DNA of 32,212 nt from UBA2336 sp037443645 (GTDB lineage: Bacteria > Bacteroidota > Bacteroidia > Cytophagales > Cyclobacteriaceae), in assembly GCA_037443645.1 (NCBI GenBank), contig JBBINY010000033.1, forward strand, positions 1 to 32,212, written 5' to 3'. How positions within the stretch are numbered: position 1 is the first letter of the stretch; each line of letters opens with the position of its first letter. The notes under the pieces are model-generated. The model was not told the DNA's origin, ran no database searches, and saw only the letters and a list, made by a program, of their open reading frames with translations. This document shows positions 1-8,154 of this stretch, piece by piece. The translations under genes were made by a program, and so were the position numbers.

Positions 1-1322
1 TCGCCAACCACATGGAAAGTTGTTGCAAGGTTTGTAATAAGTTGCATAAATGTTGTGGCTGTTGCAGCGGTTACCGGTGTGGCTAGTTCGATAACGCCAT
101 TAAAATCGGGAACGCCAATACCCCCTGGACCTGTAGGGAAGTAACCACCCGGAAACAGCAGGGTACCAGCCGCATTGTTTGCAGTAACCGGGGTTCCGCC
201 AACCCGTACGTCTGGTATATTTGTGGCAAGATTCTGACTACCATAAACAATACGAATCCATCTCGTTAAATCATTCGGTACAGTAGCTTCAACCGCCAGC
301 CTACAATTAAGGAGAGTCAGATCAGAGAACCTCATATTAACATTTGTACCCAAACAGACTCTGTGAGAATTGGCTACCGCAGGCTGAAGATTTAAAGCCC
401 CGGAGTTTGCGTTATCCGTATCGTAGGTTGGAAAAATAGTTGTTTGAGCAATGCTTGGACAAGAGGCAACCCCTGAAACAAATGGGGTTAAGGACAAATC
501 CCAACTACAAATATTTGGGGCAGGGGTAGTTGTCGCAGGGTAATTGTGGGTTGCCCTGGAAGTCAGAATAATTCCCGGGTTCGTTCCGTCAAACCCGGTA
601 TTTTCTATAAAAGTAGGATTCGCAGTACCTGTCGATTCAGAAATATAGGGGTTAAAATTTTGAACAACAGCATCCCCCCAATTGATCTGATAAAAAATAT
701 TTGCCAATACAAAACTTGAGCTATTTCTGAATCTGAGACTAAGCTTGTATTGCCACTGGTGAAAATTCATAACCACGGGCGCACAGATATCCCGGGAGGC
801 AGCCGGGATGAGCCCTTGTTGGAAGAACACTAAATCGCTTGCACAACTGAATACCCAATTATTCTTGGATTGAAAGTTTGCGAATGAATTAATTTCAGGT
901 GTCCCTGCTGTAGCCGTTAGCGTGTTAGAGCCTGCCGCTGCAGCGTCATAACTTACCCGTAGTACATCTCCAGGAATAATAAAGGGTTGCCCAGCGTGTG
1001 CTGGACTTGCGTCAAAGGTTATTAAAACCCTGTTTCCGAGAACTGCTAACGAATTTAATGTCACCGGAATTCCGTTTACAGTAACCGACCAGCCATTAAG
1101 TGGTGGCAACGGCAATGCCTGAATATTCTGATCAAAAAGTACAGAAACTACCCGCTGACTAAGTGTTTCGTGCCGTGGGTCATTAGCCGTATTCTGTGCA
1201 TTGCCTGGCTGGGAGTATACAAAAGAGTGGGCCACCCACAACCATCCAACAACTGCAAATGCTAAAATTTTGTTTTTGTAAGAGGAAGCAGCTAAAGAAT
1301 TGAATGCGTTAAAAAACCTCAT
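1..1322 (-). CDS. Large secreted protein, N-terminal part (3' end outside window)
   Basis: The minus-strand frame is open from an ATG at 1322 to the window edge (440 codons plus two bases) with no stop, so the C-terminus is missing. The N-terminus looks like a signal peptide: a Lys-containing start, then the hydrophobic run ILAFAVVGWLWVAHSFVYSQ, cut probably near residue 37. Residues about 55-125 (VVSVLFDQNI, GWSVTVNGIPVTLNSLAV, DVLRVSYDAA) resemble the SwmB-type beta domain of bacterial surface proteins. Further on, INWGDAVVQNF resembles the WGDG core of PKD-like folds. Large exported proteins of this kind in Bacteroidota usually end in a T9SS or gliding-type tail, but that end is not visible here. 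It is divergent from pyrG. The specific function is not recognised; adhesin or surface polymer-binding protein is an inference. Confidence 0.75.
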   Translation of the reverse strand, partial: MRFFNAFNSLAASSYKNKILAFAVVGWLWVAHSFVYSQPGNAQNTANDPRHETLSQRVVSVLFDQNIQALPLPPLNGWSVTVNGIPVTLNSLAVLGNRVLITFDASPAHAGQPFIIPGDVLRVSYDAAAAGSNTLTATAGTPEINSFANFQSKNNWVFSCASDLVFFQQGLIPAASRDICAPVVMNFHQWQYKLSLRFRNSSSFVLANIFYQINWGDAVVQNFNPYISESTGTANPTFIENTGFDGTNPGIILTSRATHNYPATTTPAPNICSWDLSLTPFVSGVASCPSIAQTTIFPTYDTDNANSGALNLQPAVANSHRVCLGTNVNMRFSDLTLLNCRLAVEATVPNDLTRWIRIVYGSQNLATNIPDVRVGGTPVTANNAAGTLLFPGGYFPTGPGGIGVPDFNGVIELATPVTAATATTFMQLITNLATTFHVVG

Positions 1323-1457
1323 TGGCTAAATTAATTCCGTTAAAATACTCATCCTATCGATTTCAGCCAAACGTGCAGACATGGAGGTAATAATCAGCCT
1401 CTATATACTGTTGTGCTTTAGCGTGTAACCTTCGCATGCAGCCAGGCCCGTTAAAGG

Positions 1458-1488
1458 TTAGTTTATTCCCGTTATTCCGCTACCTTTG
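1458..1488 (+). promoter_or_regulatory. Bacteroidota-type promoter of pyrG
   Basis: A TACCTTTG box (1481-1488) matches the Bacteroidota -7 consensus TAnnTTTG. A TTA/TTAG element 20 nt upstream (1458) is a fair -33 partner. It lies 20 nt before the pyrG ATG, so the leader is very short and leaves little room for attenuation like that described for pyrG in Firmicutes. Confidence 0.6.
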
Positions 1489-1508
1489 CACCCCGTAACA
1501 ACCGCTGC

Positions 1509-3125
1509 ATGTCCACCGCCAAATACATTTTCGTTACGGGAGGGGTAACCTCAAGCCTGGGCAAAGGCATCATCTCCGCTTCACTTGGTAAGTTATTGCA
1601 ATCCAGGGGGTTCAATGTAACCATCCAGAAATTTGACCCCTACATCAATATAGACCCCGGCACCCTTAACCCTTATGAACACGGTGAGTGCTATGTAACC
1701 AACGATGGCGCTGAAACCGATCTCGACCTGGGCCACTACGAGCGCTTTCTGAATATGCCCACCAGCCAGGCCAACAATGTTACCACCGGCCGCATCTATA
1801 ATAATGTGATCACCAAAGAGCGCCAGGGCGAATACCTCGGAAAAACTGTACAGGTGATACCCCACATTACCGATGAGATCAAGCGGAATATATTTTTACT
1901 GGGCGAAAGCGGAAAGTACGATGTGATCATCACAGAAATTGGCGGATCAGTTGGTGATATCGAGTCGCTTCCGTTCATCGAAGCCGTGCGGCAGGTGAAG
2001 TGGGACATCGGCTCCAACAACGCCCTGGTGATTCACCTCACATTGATTCCATATTTGAAAGCCGCCAAAGAACTAAAAACCAAACCCACCCAACACTCGG
2101 TGAAGGAACTCCTCTCCTACGGGGTACAACCCGACATCCTGGTGTGCCGTACCGAACTGCCTTTACCACTGGATATCCGTAAAAAGCTTGCCCTGTTCTG
2201 TAACGTACACCTCAATTCGGTAATTGAAGCCATTGATGCCGAAACCATTTACGATGTGCCCATTCTGATGCGCAAAGAAAAACTGGATGAACGCGTGCTT
2301 GCAAAGTTAAAGATGACGGCTAAATCAGAACCCGACCTGGAGCAATGGAAGGACTTTCTGGGCAAACTCAAAAACCCGGTGGAAGAGGTGACCATCGGAC
2401 TGGTGGGCAAATATGTTACCCTGCCCGATGCCTACAAATCGATAGCCGAGGCGTTTGTTCATGCAGGCGCTCAAAATGATTGCCGCGTGAATGTTAAATG
2501 GATCTCTTCGGAAGACCTCGATAAGGACACCGTACACTCTATATTAAAGGGACTGCATGGTGTGCTGGTGGCACCCGGATTCGGAGAGCGCGGCATGGAA
2601 GGAAAGATTGAAGCCATCCGGCATGTGCGCGAAAATAAGATCCCGTTTTTTGGGATTTGCCTGGGCATGCAATGCGCGGTTATTGAGTTTGCCCGCAATG
2701 TACTGGGCCTGGAAGCAAGCTCAACGGAGCTGAGCCCCAAAACCAAAAACCCGGTAATCGATCTGATGGAAGAGCAGAAGAAAATCACTGCCAAAGGTGG
2801 AACCATGCGCCTTGGCGCCTATGCCTGCAAACTCAAGAAAGGAAGCAAGGCCGCATCGGTATATGGCGAAACCAACATTATGGAGCGGCACCGCCACCGC
2901 TACGAGTTCAACAACAAATACCTCGACCAGATGGAAGGTGCCGGATTGCGCGCGGTGGGTGTAAATCCCGAATCCAACCTGGTGGAAGTAGTCGAGCTGA
3001 AAGACCATCCCTGGTTTATCGGTGTACAATATCATCCGGAGCTACGCAGCACCGTCATGAACCCTCACCCGCTTTTTGTTAAGTTTGTGGCCGCTGCCAT
3101 TGAATTCAAAAAATCAATTATTTAA
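1509..3125 (+). CDS. pyrG: CTP synthase (glutamine hydrolysing)
   Basis: Converts UTP to CTP using ATP and glutamine, the last step of de novo pyrimidine nucleotide synthesis, in the cytosol. At 538 aa it is full length. The N-terminal amidoligase domain starts with the P-loop-like GGVTSSLGKGIISASL (11-26). The C-terminal class I glutamine amidotransferase (about 293-535) has the nucleophile elbow GICLGMQ with Cys384, and GVQYHPE with His509 and Glu511 completing the catalytic triad. The ATG at 1509 directly gives the family start (KYIFVTGGV). It is the first gene of a plus-strand run, 16 bp before yidC, so they are probably cotranscribed. A Bacteroidota-type promoter lies 20 nt upstream. Nothing unusual was seen. 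Confidence 0.98.
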   Translation: MSTAKYIFVTGGVTSSLGKGIISASLGKLLQSRGFNVTIQKFDPYINIDPGTLNPYEHGECYVTNDGAETDLDLGHYERFLNMPTSQANNVTTGRIYNNVITKERQGEYLGKTVQVIPHITDEIKRNIFLLGESGKYDVIITEIGGSVGDIESLPFIEAVRQVKWDIGSNNALVIHLTLIPYLKAAKELKTKPTQHSVKELLSYGVQPDILVCRTELPLPLDIRKKLALFCNVHLNSVIEAIDAETIYDVPILMRKEKLDERVLAKLKMTAKSEPDLEQWKDFLGKLKNPVEEVTIGLVGKYVTLPDAYKSIAEAFVHAGAQNDCRVNVKWISSEDLDKDTVHSILKGLHGVLVAPGFGERGMEGKIEAIRHVRENKIPFFGICLGMQCAVIEFARNVLGLEASSTELSPKTKNPVIDLMEEQKKITAKGGTMRLGAYACKLKKGSKAASVYGETNIMERHRHRYEFNNKYLDQMEGAGLRAVGVNPESNLVEVVELKDHPWFIGVQYHPELRSTVMNPHPLFVKFVAAAIEFKKSII

Positions 3126-3141
3126 CCTGTAACTGTTTACG

Positions 3142-4959
3142 ATGGATCGAAATCAGGCTATCGGCCTTACCCTTATTGCTGTTGTGCTGCTCGGCTACTT
3201 TATATGGTTTGCACCACGACCCGAACCGGTGCCCAAACAACCCGGCAATTTGGTACTGCCCGCAGATTCAGGTACTCCGGAGTCAGTTCCCGCACCCGCA
3301 ACCATCCAAATTCCCGACAGCGTGCTTTCAACAACATTCGGTAATTTGTCCGGCTTCCTTGCCGGTGAGGAGCGGATTATTCCTATCGAAACAAAGGACC
3401 TGAAAATCAGTTTCTCCACAAAAGGAGGAGTGATTAAGGAACTGGAACTGAAGAACTACAAAACCTATTCCGGTAAACCGCTGAAACTGGTAGAACCCCG
3501 TTCGAGCATTTTTCAACTTACTACAGCGCGTGCCGGTGAAAACCTCGATCTGTACTCCCTTTATTATCAGGTTACTCAAACCGGTTCTGGCGATACTACC
3601 TGGCTTAAGTTTGTCGTCAGGCTTGAGGAAGGCAAGTACTTTGAGCATACTTATTCAATTCCTGCCAGAGGGTATCAGATTGGTTATTCCATAAAAACCT
3701 CCGGCCTCACCACCGAACTTTCCGAAAATCTCACATTTCATTGGACTAACTTCCTGCGCCTGCTGGAGCGCGACCTAGCCGACAGCCGCGTAAACACCAC
3801 CATTACCTATCATTACAATGGGAGCATGGATGAACTCGCTCCGCGATCCACCTCTGTTGAACAGGAAACATTTGCAGGAAATCTTCAGTGGGTAACCATC
3901 AAGCAAAAGTTTTTCCTCAGCTCCCTGATCTCTGCCAAAGGATTCCCGGGTGGTGAGGTTGAAACCGCAGTAAACGAAGCCGACACCTCGGTGGTAAAGC
4001 GTGCCAACCTAAAAGTGCTTATTCCAACATCCGATCTTTCCGGCAAAGGCTCCACGTTTTCATTTTACTTCGGACCCAACGATTACAAAACCATCGGTAA
4101 GGTGGCGCACGATTTTGCCAAGAACGTTTACCTGGGCTGGCCTCCGGTTTACTGGATCAATAAATTTGTCATCTTCCCGGTGTTTCACTTTCTCACCAGG
4201 TCCATCACCAACTTCGGCCTCATCATCATCATCCTGGTTATCCTTCTCCGCATTGTGTTACTGCCGCTTTCGTACAAATCGTACCTGAGCATGGCCAAAA
4301 TGAAAGTGCTGAAGCCCGAACTGGATGAGATTAAAGACAAGTTTGGCGATGACATGACCAAGGTACAGCAGGAGCAGCTTAAGCTATATCAGCAAGCCGG
4401 GGTAAACCCCATCAGTGGTTGCATTCCGATTCTGTTGCAGATGCCCATTTTATTTGCCATGTTTTACCTCTTCCCGAACAGCATCGAATTGCGGCAACAA
4501 TCCTTTTTATGGGCCGATGACCTCTCCACGTATGACTCCATCATTAATTTACCCTTCACAATTCCACTGTATGGAAGTCATGTTAGCTTGTTTACCCTGC
4601 TCATGACCATTTCAACGTTGGTTATCACCTGGCAAAACAACCAGGTTTCGTCTGTGCAAGGCCCCATGAAATCCATGTCGTACATCATGCCGGTGGTTTT
4701 CCTGTTTGTCCTTAACTCCTTCCCTGCCGGATTGAGTTTTTACTATTTTATGTCCAACATCATCACCTTTGGTCAGCAGGCCATTATCAGGCGTTTTGTG
4801 GATGAGGGTAAAATCAAGCACATCATGGATGAGCACAGGCGCACTATGGCTGCGGGTGGCGGAAAAAAATCGCGCTTTATGAGCAAGTTGGAAGAAGCCA
4901 TGAAAGCCAGTGAAGAGTCGCGCAGAAAAGCCGAGGAGCAGCGCAAAAGGAAAAAGTAG
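3142..4959 (+). CDS. yidC: Membrane protein insertase YidC (Oxa1 family)
   Basis: Inserts and folds inner-membrane proteins, alone or with SecYEG. At 605 aa it has the Gram-negative layout: a first transmembrane helix (about 8-26), a large periplasmic domain (about 50-325), then the conserved Oxa1 core from GWPPVYWINKFVIFPVF onward. The core includes LLRIVLLPLSYKSY with the groove arginine, the cytoplasmic hairpin (KVLKPELDEIKDKF), GCIPILLQMPILFAMFY and the last helices near residues 510-550. The tail (about 570-605) is strongly basic and Lys/Arg/Glu-rich, as in YidC forms that contact the ribosome. The ATG at 3142 follows pyrG by 16 bp. Linkage of yidC with parAB rather than rpmH-rnpA fits Bacteroidota. 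Confidence 0.97.
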   Translation: MDRNQAIGLTLIAVVLLGYFIWFAPRPEPVPKQPGNLVLPADSGTPESVPAPATIQIPDSVLSTTFGNLSGFLAGEERIIPIETKDLKISFSTKGGVIKELELKNYKTYSGKPLKLVEPRSSIFQLTTARAGENLDLYSLYYQVTQTGSGDTTWLKFVVRLEEGKYFEHTYSIPARGYQIGYSIKTSGLTTELSENLTFHWTNFLRLLERDLADSRVNTTITYHYNGSMDELAPRSTSVEQETFAGNLQWVTIKQKFFLSSLISAKGFPGGEVETAVNEADTSVVKRANLKVLIPTSDLSGKGSTFSFYFGPNDYKTIGKVAHDFAKNVYLGWPPVYWINKFVIFPVFHFLTRSITNFGLIIIILVILLRIVLLPLSYKSYLSMAKMKVLKPELDEIKDKFGDDMTKVQQEQLKLYQQAGVNPISGCIPILLQMPILFAMFYLFPNSIELRQQSFLWADDLSTYDSIINLPFTIPLYGSHVSLFTLLMTISTLVITWQNNQVSSVQGPMKSMSYIMPVVFLFVLNSFPAGLSFYYFMSNIITFGQQAIIRRFVDEGKIKHIMDEHRRTMAAGGGKKSRFMSKLEEAMKASEESRRKAEEQRKRKK

Positions 4960-4982
4960 TAAACATTGGCCTGTGCATGGAA

Positions 4983-5013
4983 TGTGGAAAAATACGTTCC
5001 ACAGCGTTCCACG
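4983..5013. repeat. Cluster of GTTCCAC-type boxes upstream of parA
   Basis: Between yidC and parA there is a perfect 7-bp inverted repeat, TGTGGAA (4983-4989) and TTCCACA (4997-5003) with a 7-nt spacer. A further direct copy, GCGTTCCACG, follows at 5004-5013. The boxes resemble half of the parS consensus TGTTNCACGTGAAACA. The third box overlaps the -33 region of the parA promoter. The pattern is directly visible; an operator role is inferred. Confidence 0.5.
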
Positions 5014-5038
5014 CCCCATTACCGTTCCTCTATATTTG
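5007..5038 (+). promoter_or_regulatory. Promoter of parAB
   Basis: TATATTTG (5031-5038) is an exact TAnnTTTG box. The -33 element is weak (TTC at 5007-5009, 21 nt spacing) and sits inside the GTTCCAC repeat cluster. The box is 43 nt before the parA ATG at 5082. Confidence 0.6.
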
Positions 5039-5081
5039 CAATCCGGCTAACTACCGGATTCATTTTTTAACCGTATCGGGG

Positions 5082-5858
5082 ATGGGAAAAATTATTGCGA
5101 TTGCAAATCAGAAAGGAGGCGTAGGAAAAACCACTACCGCCATTAACCTGGCAGCCAGCCTTGCTGTGCTGGAACACAAAACCCTGTTGGTTGATGCCGA
5201 TCCACAAGCCAACTCAACCTCAGGCCTGGGCATCAATCCGAAAGAAGTGGAAACCGGCATTTACGAATGCATGATTGATGGCGCCAACCCACACGATGCC
5301 GTTATCGGAAATGCGATGCTCAACTACCTGCATGTACTTCCCTCACACATTGATTTAGTGGGGGCTGAAGTCGAAATGGTGAGCATCGAACGAAGGGAAG
5401 AAAAGATGCGTGATGCCCTGCAAAAAATTAAAAATGATTATGAGTTTATTATCATCGATTGTTCTCCTTCCCTGGGGTTGATTACCATCAATGCGCTCAC
5501 CGCGGCCGACTCGGTAATTATACCGGTGCAGTGCGAGTACTTTGCCTTGGAGGGACTGGGAAAACTTTTGAATACCATCAAAATCATTCAAACCCGCCTC
5601 AACCCAAAATTGGAGATCGAGGGAATATTGCTTACGTTATACGACTCACGCACCAGCCTGGGCAACCAGGTGGTTGAAGAAGTACGAACGCACTTTAAAA
5701 AGATGACGTTTAATACCATAATACCACGAAATGTCAAGCTAAGTGAATCGCCAAGCTTTGGCATTCCGGTAATTGTTCACGATGCCGAGAGTAAAGGCGC
5801 AATTAGTTACCTGAACCTGGCACACGAGATTCTGGACAAAAACGGCATACTAAAATGA
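5082..5858 (+). CDS. parA: Chromosome partitioning ATPase ParA (Soj)
   Basis: Deviant Walker A ATPase that works with ParB on parS sites to segregate replication origins, bound to the nucleoid. The product is 258 aa from the ATG at 5082. The frame is open further upstream to 4977, but that extension has no family similarity and contains the promoter, so 5082 is the start. Motifs: KGGVGKTT (11-18), LLVDADPQANSTSGLG with the switch Asp, and EFIIIDCSPSLG (Walker B-like). There is no N-terminal helix-turn-helix domain, so it is the short chromosomal (Soj) type rather than plasmid type Ia. It overlaps parB by 4 bp (ATGA), indicating translational coupling. Confidence 0.97.
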   Translation: MGKIIAIANQKGGVGKTTTAINLAASLAVLEHKTLLVDADPQANSTSGLGINPKEVETGIYECMIDGANPHDAVIGNAMLNYLHVLPSHIDLVGAEVEMVSIERREEKMRDALQKIKNDYEFIIIDCSPSLGLITINALTAADSVIIPVQCEYFALEGLGKLLNTIKIIQTRLNPKLEIEGILLTLYDSRTSLGNQVVEEVRTHFKKMTFNTIIPRNVKLSESPSFGIPVIVHDAESKGAISYLNLAHEILDKNGILK

Positions 5859-6751
5859 CAAAGAAGAAAGCATTAGGCCGTGGTTTGAACGCCCTGCTGA
5901 GCGACAGCAATGTGGATGAACGCCTGGAAACTGATGTGCCAGTAGCCCACACCACGCCTGCCGGTGGAATTCTGGAAATTCCGATTGAGCAGGTTGAAGT
6001 CAATCCCTTTCAGCCCCGTACCCACTTCGATCAGGAATCCCTGAACGAACTGGCCGAATCCATCAAGGTGCATGGAATCATTCAGCCCATTACCGTAAGG
6101 CGGTTGGCCCACAACCAGTACCAGCTCATTTCCGGTGAACGAAGACTCCAGGCATCAAAACTGGCCGGACTTAAAACCATTCCTTCGTATGTTCGGCTGG
6201 CCAATGACCAGCAGATGCTGGAGATGTCGTTGATCGAGAACATCCAGCGCGAAAATCTTAACGCCATTGAAATCGCATTGAGTTACCAGCGCCTGATCTC
6301 TGAGTGCAACCTGAAGCAGGAAGAACTGGGCGATCGGGTTGGAAAAAACCGGGCCACGGTAACCAACTACCTCCGGCTATTGAAACTTCCCCCCGATATT
6401 CAGATCGCTGTTCGCGATAACAAGATCTCGATGGGGCACGCCCGGGCCATCATTAATGTTGAAAGCCCCGACACACAACTCTTCATATTCAACAAGATCC
6501 TGAACGATGACCTGTCGGTGCGAAAGGTGGAAGAACTGGTTAGAGAACTGGCCTCAAAAAAGGAAGGAAAGCGGGAGGCACCGCCAACCTCAGCCATAAG
6601 CCGTGAAATGTCGCAGTTGCAATCGCAGTTATCCTCACACTTTGGCACCCGTGTTGCTGTGAAGAGCGATGGAAAAAAGGGGGAGATAAAAATCCCCTTC
6701 TTATCCATTGAAGATCTGAACCGGATTTTGGACATCCTCAAAATCCAGTAA
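5855..6751 (+). CDS. parB: Chromosome partitioning protein ParB (Spo0J), CTP-dependent clamp
   Basis: Binds parS, loads as a CTP-gated sliding clamp and stimulates ParA. The product is 298 aa. The N-terminus KKALGRGLNALL is the conserved ParA-interacting segment. The ParB/Srx CTPase domain holds NPFQPR (50-55), GERRLQA (94-100) and ENIQREN (128-134), the nucleotide-binding motifs. A helix-turn-helix lies around residues 155-178 (EELGDRVGKNRATVTNYLRL). The C-terminal 60 residues fit the dimerisation domain. The start ATG overlaps the parA stop. No full parS palindrome was found in the window by eye, so its sites must lie elsewhere or be degenerate. Confidence 0.97.
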   Translation: MTKKKALGRGLNALLSDSNVDERLETDVPVAHTTPAGGILEIPIEQVEVNPFQPRTHFDQESLNELAESIKVHGIIQPITVRRLAHNQYQLISGERRLQASKLAGLKTIPSYVRLANDQQMLEMSLIENIQRENLNAIEIALSYQRLISECNLKQEELGDRVGKNRATVTNYLRLLKLPPDIQIAVRDNKISMGHARAIINVESPDTQLFIFNKILNDDLSVRKVEELVRELASKKEGKREAPPTSAISREMSQLQSQLSSHFGTRVAVKSDGKKGEIKIPFLSIEDLNRILDILKIQ

Positions 6752-6776
6752 CGGCAAGGCACGGTGACCCAATCGA

Positions 6777-7343
6777 ATGAAAGGAATAGGTGTAAGTTGT
6801 TTTATCCTCATCAGTCTTATCGCTGCCGCGCAGAGCAATGATTCGGTACGGGTTGTCATGCCTTCGAAGGATACCGTAACGATTAAGTCGTATGCCACAC
6901 GCTACAGCCCCGGGAAGGCACTTCTCTATGCAGCCGTGTTGCCCGGGGCAGGTCAGATTTACACCAAAAAATACTGGAAACTACCGCTGGTATATGGCGG
7001 CTTATTCGCCACGGGTTACGCCATTAACTTCTACCAGGACGGTTACCAGAAGTACAAAAGCGAATTGTTTGACTTGCTCGAAACCGATGCTCCGGTTAGT
7101 CCGAGTGGGTTCACTGAAACCCAGCTTCGAACCCTGGTTGACCGGTACAGGCGAGAGCGCGATTTTTTCATCATCATCATGGCAGGTGTGTATTTGCTGC
7201 AGATGGTTGATGCCCATGTAGATGCCCACCTGAAAGAGTTTGACCTTAATCCCACATTTCAGGTGAGCATAAGGCCAACGGCCGAAAGCAGCATGCTTAC
7301 CGGCACAACCGCGGGCTTATCGCTGGTTATCCGCTTCCGTTGA
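6777..7343 (+). CDS. DUF5683 family membrane-associated protein
   Basis: The product is 188 aa with a short signal peptide (MKGIGVSCFILISLIAAAQS) and a DUF5683 core containing LPGAGQIYTKKYWKLPLVYGG (about 56-76), the family signature followed by a hydrophobic helix. A second hydrophobic segment (FFIIIMAGVYLLQMVDAHVDAHL, about 129-151) is probably a membrane helix. The family is widespread in Bacteroidota and has no assigned biochemical function known to me. It sits 25 bp after parB and 64 bp before dapB, a neighbourhood conserved in the phylum, which suggests a housekeeping envelope role rather than a part in segregation; that is inference. Confidence 0.85.
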   Translation: MKGIGVSCFILISLIAAAQSNDSVRVVMPSKDTVTIKSYATRYSPGKALLYAAVLPGAGQIYTKKYWKLPLVYGGLFATGYAINFYQDGYQKYKSELFDLLETDAPVSPSGFTETQLRTLVDRYRRERDFFIIIMAGVYLLQMVDAHVDAHLKEFDLNPTFQVSIRPTAESSMLTGTTAGLSLVIRFR

Positions 7344-7407
7344 TATTTTGGAGGATGGGCAGGATGTGATTACTTGCGTGCTCAATCTCCATCAACCAAA
7401 AGCACAT

Positions 7408-8115
7408 ATGAAAATCCTATTGCTGGGATACGGTAAAATGGGCAAAGCTGTTGAACACGCAGCCCTTAAAAACGGACACCAGATTGTGGCCCGTATAACA
7501 TCGGGCAACCGCCAGGAACTTAACCATGTTGAGGCCGATGTTGCCATTGAGTTTTCGCATGCGGAGGCCGTGCACGAAAACGTTGACTGGTGCCTTCGCA
7601 ATGGCCTGCCGGTAGTATGCGGCACAACCGGCTGGCTGGCGAAAAAAGAAGATATTGAGAAACTGACCTACGCCTGTAATGGAACCTTCTTTTACGCGTC
7701 TAACTTCAGTATTGGTGTAAACATCTTTTTCAAACTCAATGAACAATTAGCCCGCATGGTAGCCGGAGTAAACACGTACCAGGTGCTAGTAGAAGAAATA
7801 CATCATACAGAAAAAAAAGATGCGCCCAGTGGAACAGCCATTACGCTGGCCGAAGGAATTATGAAGCACCTGAAAACCAAATTGAGATGGGTTAATAACG
7901 ATACAGATAGCCCGGAGGAACTTTCAATCCGGTCGCACCGGACCGGGCAGGTACCCGGCACGCACAGCGTTCTTTACAACTCCCCACTCGACTCCATTGA
8001 AATAAGGCATGTTGCCCATTCGCGTGAAGGGTTTGCCGCAGGGGCTGTGGCCGTAGCCGAATGGCTGCCGGGCAGGAAAGGTGTGCTCACCATGAACGAC
8101 TTTTTACAATTCTAG
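7408..8115 (+). CDS. dapB: 4-hydroxy-tetrahydrodipicolinate reductase
   Basis: NAD(P)H-dependent reduction of 4-hydroxy-tetrahydrodipicolinate in the lysine/meso-diaminopimelate pathway, feeding peptidoglycan and protein synthesis. The product is 235 aa from the ATG at 7408; the frame is open 60 nt upstream, but the Rossmann start MKILLLGYGKMGKAV begins at this ATG. Further motifs: CGTTGW (71-76) and HHTEKKDAPSGTA (132-144), which carries the catalytic His/Lys and the substrate-binding loop. At 235 aa it is shorter than the E. coli enzyme (about 270 aa), as in other Bacteroidota. It lies between DUF5683 and lepB in the same direction. Confidence 0.96.
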   Translation: MKILLLGYGKMGKAVEHAALKNGHQIVARITSGNRQELNHVEADVAIEFSHAEAVHENVDWCLRNGLPVVCGTTGWLAKKEDIEKLTYACNGTFFYASNFSIGVNIFFKLNEQLARMVAGVNTYQVLVEEIHHTEKKDAPSGTAITLAEGIMKHLKTKLRWVNNDTDSPEELSIRSHRTGQVPGTHSVLYNSPLDSIEIRHVAHSREGFAAGAVAVAEWLPGRKGVLTMNDFLQF

Positions 8116-8154
8116 ATAATCGCTTTATTTGCAACTTTTTAAAACAGACTATAC

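Noticed and set aside
1368..1397. Promoter of the left-edge secreted protein gene (minus strand CACGTTTG with CTG 19 nt away)
   Set aside because: Both elements deviate from the consensus, so it is too weak to call.
4977..5081. Upstream extension of the parA frame
   Set aside because: The extra 35 codons contain the promoter and repeat boxes and lack similarity to ParA, which starts at MGKIIAIANQKGG.
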